Origin: JAGWFU01 sp035534575
Lineage (GTDB): Archaea; Micrarchaeota; Micrarchaeia; Micrarchaeales; Micrarchaeaceae
Reading direction: 5' to 3'
NCBI GenBank assembly: GCA_035534575.1
Contig: DATLRT010000046.1
Location: 1-10,690, forward strand
Length of the DNA: 10,690 nucleotides
Part shown: positions 6,962 through 10,690 of the stretch, piece after piece
Layout: each line of letters starts with the position of its first letter
How positions within the stretch are numbered: position 1 is the stretch's first letter
Translations under genes and position numbers: made by a program
Notes under the pieces: generated by a model
Told to the model about the DNA's origin: nothing
What the model saw: the letters and a program-made list of their open reading frames with translations, nothing else
The model's database searches: none

Positions 6962-7741
6962 TTACCTGCCCACCCTCAGGTAGGTGTACACTATAAAGAG
7001 CAGTATTACCGCTATGATTATCACGAAAGTGAAGACACCGAAGAAGTCGTACACGGTCTCGAAGAACGTGAGCACCTCAGTCTGAAGCCCTTCTATCGTA
7101 ATGAAGCTGAATGTAAACTTGGAGAGCGGCTCGCCGTAGAACCATGAGACTCTCGTTATGTTGGCATAGTCGTTTGTGAACGCACTTACCGGAGCGTCGG
7201 GCAGCGGGTACACTGCCTTTATCGCGGCCCCGTCCGGCATCACGAACGTGAGCGTGGTGTTCGGGCTCAACACCTGTCCGCTGGCACCGTGCTGGAAGTT
7301 GAAAACGCGAGGGTTGAAGCTGTAGTAGAATGTCCTCGGTGAGGTCTGGTTCACATGGGTAACATTGTTAACGGAGTAGCTCATGAGTATGAGCGCGACG
7401 TTGTTCGTGCCGTTCCTCGATATTGGGCCGGGGAGAAACTTGAAGTTGTACACTCCGGACTTGGGGTTTATTATGTGCTGGACCAGTGTCTGCCCCACAA
7501 GGTTCTGCCAGTCGCTGAGCGTGAGATTGAGCGCTATCCTGTCCGTGGAGTACTGGCTCATCGAGGAGTTGCTGACGAGCACGGTGAATACCTCGGTCAC
7601 CTGCCCACTGGTGTTCTTGTTGAGCCCCACTGTGACGTTAAGGTTGGCTACGGTATAGGAGGCGTAGGCGTCCGTGGACACTACCGCCACCATGAGCAGC
7701 AGCATTGCAGCGCACATCGCTATCTTGATCAAAACAGCCAC
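6962..7741 (-). CDS. Secreted, C-terminally membrane-anchored protein of unknown function
   Basis: I do not recognise the family. The 259-residue protein has an N-terminal signal peptide (Lys6, hydrophobic residues about 7-22, probable cleavage after AYA at 25-27). A large, Ser/Thr/Asn-rich, beta-predicted outer domain follows (28-230), then one membrane helix (about 236-254) and a short basic tail (YLRVGR). Nine N-glycosylation sequons fall in the outer domain (N35, N43, N58, N72, N110, N126, N131, N161, N194), consistent with an archaeal envelope protein facing outward. The topology recalls DUF2207-like proteins, but I see no diagnostic motif. The start is either GTG at 7741, near the expected leaderless RNA start, or TTG at 7732, which sits 6 nt after AGGTG. 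It is the first gene of the pheS-pheT operon, 6 bp ahead of pheS. The link to tRNA charging may be only shared expression. Confidence 0.85.
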   Translation of the reverse strand: MAVLIKIAMCAAMLLLMVAVVSTDAYASYTVANLNVTVGLNKNTSGQVTEVFTVLVSNSSMSQYSTDRIALNLTLSDWQNLVGQTLVQHIINPKSGVYNFKFLPGPISRNGTNNVALILMSYSVNNVTHVNQTSPRTFYYSFNPRVFNFQHGASGQVLSPNTTLTFVMPDGAAIKAVYPLPDAPVSAFTNDYANITRVSWFYGEPLSKFTFSFITIEGLQTEVLTFFETVYDFFGVFTFVIIIAVILLFIVYTYLRVGR

Positions 7742-7760
7742 CTGCTACAAATTGTTTGCC

Positions 7761-7770
7761 TATTAATAAA
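7761..7770 (-). promoter_or_regulatory. TATA box of the membrane protein-pheS-pheT operon
   Basis: Read on the minus strand the element is TTTATTAATA, preceded by an A-rich AAAAGC that could be a BRE. Its centre lies about 25 bp before position 7741, so transcription should begin at or next to the GTG start, implying a leaderless or nearly leaderless mRNA. Confidence 0.55.
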
Positions 7771-7800
7771 AGCTTTTGTATCCTATCCGCGGCAATACTG

Positions 7801-7816
7801 CGAAATGCATAAATAA
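7801..7816 (+). promoter_or_regulatory. BRE and TATA box of the surface-protein gene
   Basis: CGAAA (7801-7805, BRE-like) is followed by a TATA-like TGCATAAATA ending at 7813-7816. The box lies about 26 bp before the ATG at 7838, and no xTGAT or GGAGG motif lies between, which together indicate a leaderless mRNA. It stands back to back with the promoter at 7761-7770, with box centres about 46 bp apart. Confidence 0.6.
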
Positions 7817-7837
7817 TGGGGCTCAGAATTACTTTGT

Positions 7838-10507
7838 ATGAAGCCGATGGGAATTAGCCGTATCAGGGCACAATCAGCCATGGAGTACCTTACTACCTAT
7901 GGCTGGGCCATACTCGTGGTGGGCATCATAACCTCAATCCTCTACCTTTACACTACGACTCCATCAACTATAATTCCAACCTCGTGCATATTCGTCGCAG
8001 GGGTACACTGCAACGCGATGGTAATAGGAGTAAACCCGACCACACACGCGACGACCATCGCCCTGTTCCTAACAAACTCCCAGCCATATCCGCTCGCCAA
8101 CCCATACCTGTTCGTCCAGCTCAACGGCGCGAACAGTACCAGCATCGCCTGCTCTCCTAACTATGCGCTTGCAGCGGGCTCAATGGTGTGCGTCCTTCCT
8201 CTCTCTACACGGACATCGCTTGGCCAGTTCCTCGCAGGCAAGCTGTACCTCAATGCAACATACTGCGGCCTGAATCCGAACTACTCGCACTCTAACCTGT
8301 GCAGTGGATCACCTAGGGAGACCTACGCGGGTACATTCCAGTCCCACATTGAGCCGCTGATAAACACCAACACTGTCATAACCCTGACTGCGGTGAACGC
8401 CACCCAGCCCTCGCTCAACAGCAAGGATCCGCTCATAGCCACCGTCAAGCTTTTGGGCTACCCGCTCGCCGGCGCAACTGTCAACTTCACTGCAAACGTG
8501 CCAGGCTATCCAATATCGCCCAATTACACTACAACTAACACCAGCGGCAAGGCGCTCAGCTACATCTTGGGAACCAAACCCGGCAACGTGCTTGTGACCG
8601 CCTCTTATGCCGGAATCGAGAACAACACGATCATACAGTTCGTGCCCGGATTCAGCATAATGTTCAACGTCAACTTCCCGTTCTGCTCCACCGCTGGACA
8701 GATAATAACGCTTGACGGCATAGGATACACATGCCCCCAGCTGGGCTCCACTGTGCTGGCGTGGGAGGCCAACACTGTGCACTCATGTGTCCTCACCAAC
8801 CCCGTCACCGTCAACTCGATGGTAAGGGGGGCGTGCCACATAGTCTCCAACCCCGGCTCGACGTGCGCACCAATCGCAAACACCACATACACGATCAACT
8901 GCACCACGCAGTACTACCTCGCAATGGCTGCAAGCCAGCCCAGCGCCGGCTCGGTGCTCCCCGGGAGCAACTGGTACAACCAGTCCACTGTGGTGCCGAT
9001 AAGCCAGTCAGCCAACTCAGGGTTCGCGTTCACCGGCTGGACCGGAACCGGAACGGTATCCTACACCGGCGCATCCTCATCAGCATCGGTCACAATGAAC
9101 TCGCCGATAAGCGAGACATCCACTTACTTCACAAATGTGGTGTTCACCGAATCTGGTCTGCCAGGCGGGACATCTTGGGCAGTCACGCTCAACGGCATCA
9201 CACTGCACTCCACCACGAACTCCATGACCTTCTCCAACCTTGGTTTGGGATCTTATGCATGGACCACCAATTCTGCAATATACTGCGGCGTGGGATGCCA
9301 GTACGCAGTGTCGAGCGCATCCGGAACGGCGTCCACGGCATCAGGCTCGGTAACTCAGCCGCTTACATATGCAACCCAGTACTACCTGGCCATGGCATCG
9401 GGGGGCAATGGCGCGGTATCTCCAGCAAGCAACTGGTACAACAACGGTGCGGTAGTGGGGATATCCGCGACGCCGAACAGCGGCTACCAGTTCAATGGCT
9501 GGGCGGGTTCGGGAACGGGCTCATACACAGGTGCCACCAGCTCGACATCCGTGACCATGGGGGGCCCAATATCAGAAACCGGAAGCTTTATCGTGCCACT
9601 GCCTATCGTCAACTTCCTTTGCGGCTACACGGGCAGCGCAGTCAGTTACACAAGCAGTGTCTCGCTAACATGCAACGTCATATCAGGGCAGGGCATATTT
9701 GTAGGCAACGGCGTCACGGTCAACGAGAACGGCTTCTTCATTGAAGCGAACAGCGTATTCACCAACTACGGCATAGTCACCGATACGAATGACGGCGGTA
9801 TCGGTGCGCCCACACCGGGATACGGCGAGTCTGCCGGAGGGCTAGTTGGAGGCAACGCGACCACAAAGTCAACCGCGTATTCGCACACCCTGCTTAGCGG
9901 CGGCGGCGGCGGAGGATCGGGAGGCGGAGGCGGCAACGGCGGATCGTCGTGCGGCGGCAACGGTGGCAATGGTGGGCCCGGTGGCAACGGAGGCGGCATA
10001 GTTGAGATATACGGAACCACCTTCGCCAACTACGGCACCATAACCGTGGCTGGAGCCAACGGCAACAATGGCAACAACGGGGACTCTGCGGGGTATGACT
10101 ATCCATGCGGCTATTGCGGCGCAGGGGGTGGCGGTGGAGGTGGCGGTGGAGGTGGCGGAGGCACAATCTTCCTCGGATTCACCACAAACTCATCCATAGG
10201 GGCGCTTATAACCACGGGTGGAGCAGCAGGCGGCGGCGGTTCTGGCAGCGGAAGCATAGGCCAGCCAAGCTCCTCTGGATACTCCTCTAACGGCGGCGGA
10301 GGCGTATCTGGCAGGGGTGGCGGTGGCGGCGCGGGCGCAGGCGGAGGGGACAGCGACGTCTCCGAGTTCGAGGGCTGCAACTCTAACGGCTGCTACTACT
10401 ACTGCTACAACGTCTACGGCCAGTATAACGGCGGAAGCGGAGGCGCTGGAGGAAACAGCGTGGCGGGCACAACGGTCGGCGTGGTGACGCAGTCCTGGCA
10501 CTCCTGA
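7838..10507 (+). CDS. Giant pilin-anchored surface protein with InlB-like repeats and a polyglycine region
   Basis: A probable cell-surface adhesin or filament protein of 889 residues. Residues 8-16 (RIRAQSAME) form a class III signal: prepilin peptidase should cut before Gln12, leaving Glu at +5, followed by a hydrophobic helix (about 17-38). Then come a Cys-containing pilin-associated domain (about 45-170), an Ig-like domain (about 177-270), a Cys-rich linker (271-356), an InlB B-repeat-like unit (357-431), an FTESGLPGGTSWAVTLNG module (434-512), a second InlB-like unit (513-584) and a beta-solenoid-like segment (about 585-687). A glycine-rich stretch (688-837) and a Cys/Tyr-rich tail complete it. 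There are 22 Cys in total and no C-terminal anchor. Typical archaeal pilins have about 120-200 residues, so this is far larger. An alternative start is ATG at 7847. The gene has its own leaderless promoter. Function is inferred from domain types only. Confidence 0.88.
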   Translation: MKPMGISRIRAQSAMEYLTTYGWAILVVGIITSILYLYTTTPSTIIPTSCIFVAGVHCNAMVIGVNPTTHATTIALFLTNSQPYPLANPYLFVQLNGANSTSIACSPNYALAAGSMVCVLPLSTRTSLGQFLAGKLYLNATYCGLNPNYSHSNLCSGSPRETYAGTFQSHIEPLINTNTVITLTAVNATQPSLNSKDPLIATVKLLGYPLAGATVNFTANVPGYPISPNYTTTNTSGKALSYILGTKPGNVLVTASYAGIENNTIIQFVPGFSIMFNVNFPFCSTAGQIITLDGIGYTCPQLGSTVLAWEANTVHSCVLTNPVTVNSMVRGACHIVSNPGSTCAPIANTTYTINCTTQYYLAMAASQPSAGSVLPGSNWYNQSTVVPISQSANSGFAFTGWTGTGTVSYTGASSSASVTMNSPISETSTYFTNVVFTESGLPGGTSWAVTLNGITLHSTTNSMTFSNLGLGSYAWTTNSAIYCGVGCQYAVSSASGTASTASGSVTQPLTYATQYYLAMASGGNGAVSPASNWYNNGAVVGISATPNSGYQFNGWAGSGTGSYTGATSSTSVTMGGPISETGSFIVPLPIVNFLCGYTGSAVSYTSSVSLTCNVISGQGIFVGNGVTVNENGFFIEANSVFTNYGIVTDTNDGGIGAPTPGYGESAGGLVGGNATTKSTAYSHTLLSGGGGGGSGGGGGNGGSSCGGNGGNGGPGGNGGGIVEIYGTTFANYGTITVAGANGNNGNNGDSAGYDYPCGYCGAGGGGGGGGGGGGGTIFLGFTTNSSIGALITTGGAAGGGGSGSGSIGQPSSSGYSSNGGGGVSGRGGGGGAGAGGGDSDVSEFEGCNSNGCYYYCYNVYGQYNGGSGGAGGNSVAGTTVGVVTQSWHS
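8906..9130 (+). repeat. InlB-like repeat unit 1 (residues 357-431)
   Basis: This unit runs from TQYYLAMA through SNWYNQSTV and FTGWTGTGTVSYTGASS to ISETSTYF. The same order of motifs recurs at 9374-9589. DNA identity is patchy, but agcaactggtacaac occurs unchanged at 8966-8980 and 9428-9442. The pattern (aromatic start, GSV or GAV, SNWYN, GW.G.G...YTG) resembles Listeria-Bacteroides/InlB B-repeats of surface proteins. Confidence 0.75.
9374..9589 (+). repeat. InlB-like repeat unit 2 (residues 513-584)
   Basis: This is a second copy of the unit, from TQYYLAMA through SNWYNNGAV and FNGWAGSGTGSYTGATS to ISETGSF. It is three residues shorter than unit 1 and is separated from it by the FTESGLP module. 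The two units are clearly homologous at protein level and have diverged at third codon positions, so the duplication is old rather than recent. Confidence 0.75.
9899..10348 (+). repeat. GGN low-complexity region encoding glycine-rich sequence
   Basis: About 150 codons dominated by GGN (residues 688-837), with short Asn, Ser and Cys insertions. Two non-glycine strands interrupt it (GIVEIYGTTFANYGTITVAG and GGTIFLGFTTNSSIGALITT), as if glycine-rich loops were inserted into a beta-helix. The DNA is a long purine-rich, G-run-bearing tract on the coding strand; its complement gives misleading proline-rich frames. Confidence 0.85.
10127..10161 (+). repeat. 12-bp tandem repeat coding for glycine
   Basis: The unit ggtggcggtgga occurs twice without change (10127-10138, 10139-10150), and a third, partly diverged copy follows to about 10161. 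It is in frame and makes most of a run of 13 glycines. Length change by whole units would keep the frame. Confidence 0.8.
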
Positions 10508-10537
10508 TTTACCGTCAGTTCCGCTATTGCCAAACAA

Positions 10538-10544
10538 TTAAATA
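10538..10544 (+). promoter_or_regulatory. TATA box for the last gene
   Basis: TTAAATA, within CAATTAAATACC, lies about 37 bp before the ATG at 10578. Transcription would start near 10565-10570, giving a very short leader that includes the GTGAT motif at 10570-10574. The 70-bp gap 10508-10577 holds no clear T-run terminator for the preceding gene. Confidence 0.5.
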
Positions 10545-10569
10545 CCTTGCCGATAAAAGAGCTTTAGAC

Positions 10570-10574
10570 GTGAT
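10570..10574 (+). promoter_or_regulatory. Ribosome-binding site of the last gene
   Basis: GTGAT lies 3 nt before the ATG at 10578, the same motif and spacing as seen for S12. Confidence 0.5.
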
Positions 10575-10577
10575 TCT

Positions 10578-10690
10578 ATGATAACAGGTTTCACAATACT
10601 TAGCGTTGATGCTAAGATTGATTCGGCAGAAGCTCTGCCAAAGCAGAGGTTCCCGAGGCTCAACATAAACATAGACAAGGTTAGCCAGAG
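10578..10690 (+). CDS. Start of an unidentified gene, cut by the window end
   Basis: ATG at 10578 opens a frame that stays open to the end of the window (37 full codons). It begins MITGFTILSVDAKID and continues ...LPKQRFPRLNINIDKVSQ. The start is supported by a GTGAT motif 3 nt upstream and a TATA-like element about 37 bp upstream. There is no signal peptide or membrane segment in the visible part, which is mixed charged and beta-like, with alternating hydrophobic residues in LNINIDKV. I do not recognise the family. It resembles the N-terminus of small archaeal hypothetical proteins, but that is an impression only. Confidence 0.65.
   Translation, partial: MITGFTILSVDAKIDSAEALPKQRFPRLNINIDKVSQ

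Noticed and set aside
6962..7741. Assignment of the membrane protein to DUF2207 or to an S-layer protein.
   Set aside because: The topology is similar, but I see no diagnostic motif, so no family was named.
8731..9744. A 337-codon open frame on the + strand within the surface-protein gene.
   Set aside because: It is a shifted frame of the real gene, rich in His, Arg and Gln with no domain pattern, and covers only the repeat part.
9766..10380. Proline-rich frames on the minus strand opposite the glycine tract.
   Set aside because: They are the complement of GGN codons; no start signal or non-repetitive domain supports them.
1..10690. CRISPR array, tRNA or rRNA genes, insertion sequence, integrase or attachment sites.
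   Set aside because: No regularly spaced repeats, cloverleaf sequence, transposase motif or terminal inverted repeats were seen in a reading by eye.
10578..10690. SecB-like or other named family for the last gene.
   Set aside because: Only 37 residues are visible and the resemblance is too weak to name it.

Overview
The window looks like an archaeal chromosome segment, probably from a small DPANN archaeon of the Micrarchaeota/ARMAN type. The reasons are: ribosomal proteins L30e, S12 and S7 of archaeal type beside an EF-2 with the diphthamide motif; a PheRS of archaeal/eukaryotic architecture; a class III (type IV pilin-like) signal peptide of the QSAMEYL...YGWAILV kind; TATA-box promoters with leaderless starts; and an FTESGLP-type surface repeat that I associate with Micrarchaeota and Thermoplasmata. 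The phylum is an inference and was not tested by phylogeny.

Bases 1-3850 (+ strand) hold a translation operon: promoter, L30e, S12, S7 and EF-2, with gaps of 7-22 bp. The NusA-like gene often found between L30e and S12 in archaea is absent, and EF-2 rather than EF-1A closes the group. A small hairpin with a T-rich tail separates EF-2 from a convergent operon.

Bases 3850-7741 (- strand) hold the second operon, read right to left: a secreted, sequon-rich, membrane-anchored protein of unknown function, then pheS, then pheT. It joins an envelope protein to both subunits of phenylalanyl-tRNA synthetase with gaps of 4-6 bp.

Bases 7742-7837 are a compact divergent promoter region. Bases 7838-10507 (+ strand) encode an 889-residue surface protein. 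It has a pilin-type N-terminus, a Cys-containing domain, an Ig-like domain, two InlB-like repeats flanking an FTESGLP module, and a long glycine-rich C-terminal part. The last 113 bases begin another gene with its own promoter.

The most interesting points are: (i) EF-2 with the P-loop Asp replaced by His together with the switch I Gly replaced by Arg; (ii) S12 with a remodelled decoding loop; (iii) the giant pilin-anchored polyglycine protein; (iv) the unknown envelope protein heading the pheS-pheT operon; and (v) a uniform xTGAT ribosome-binding motif 3-6 nt before six starts. No RNA gene, CRISPR array, insertion sequence or integrase was seen.
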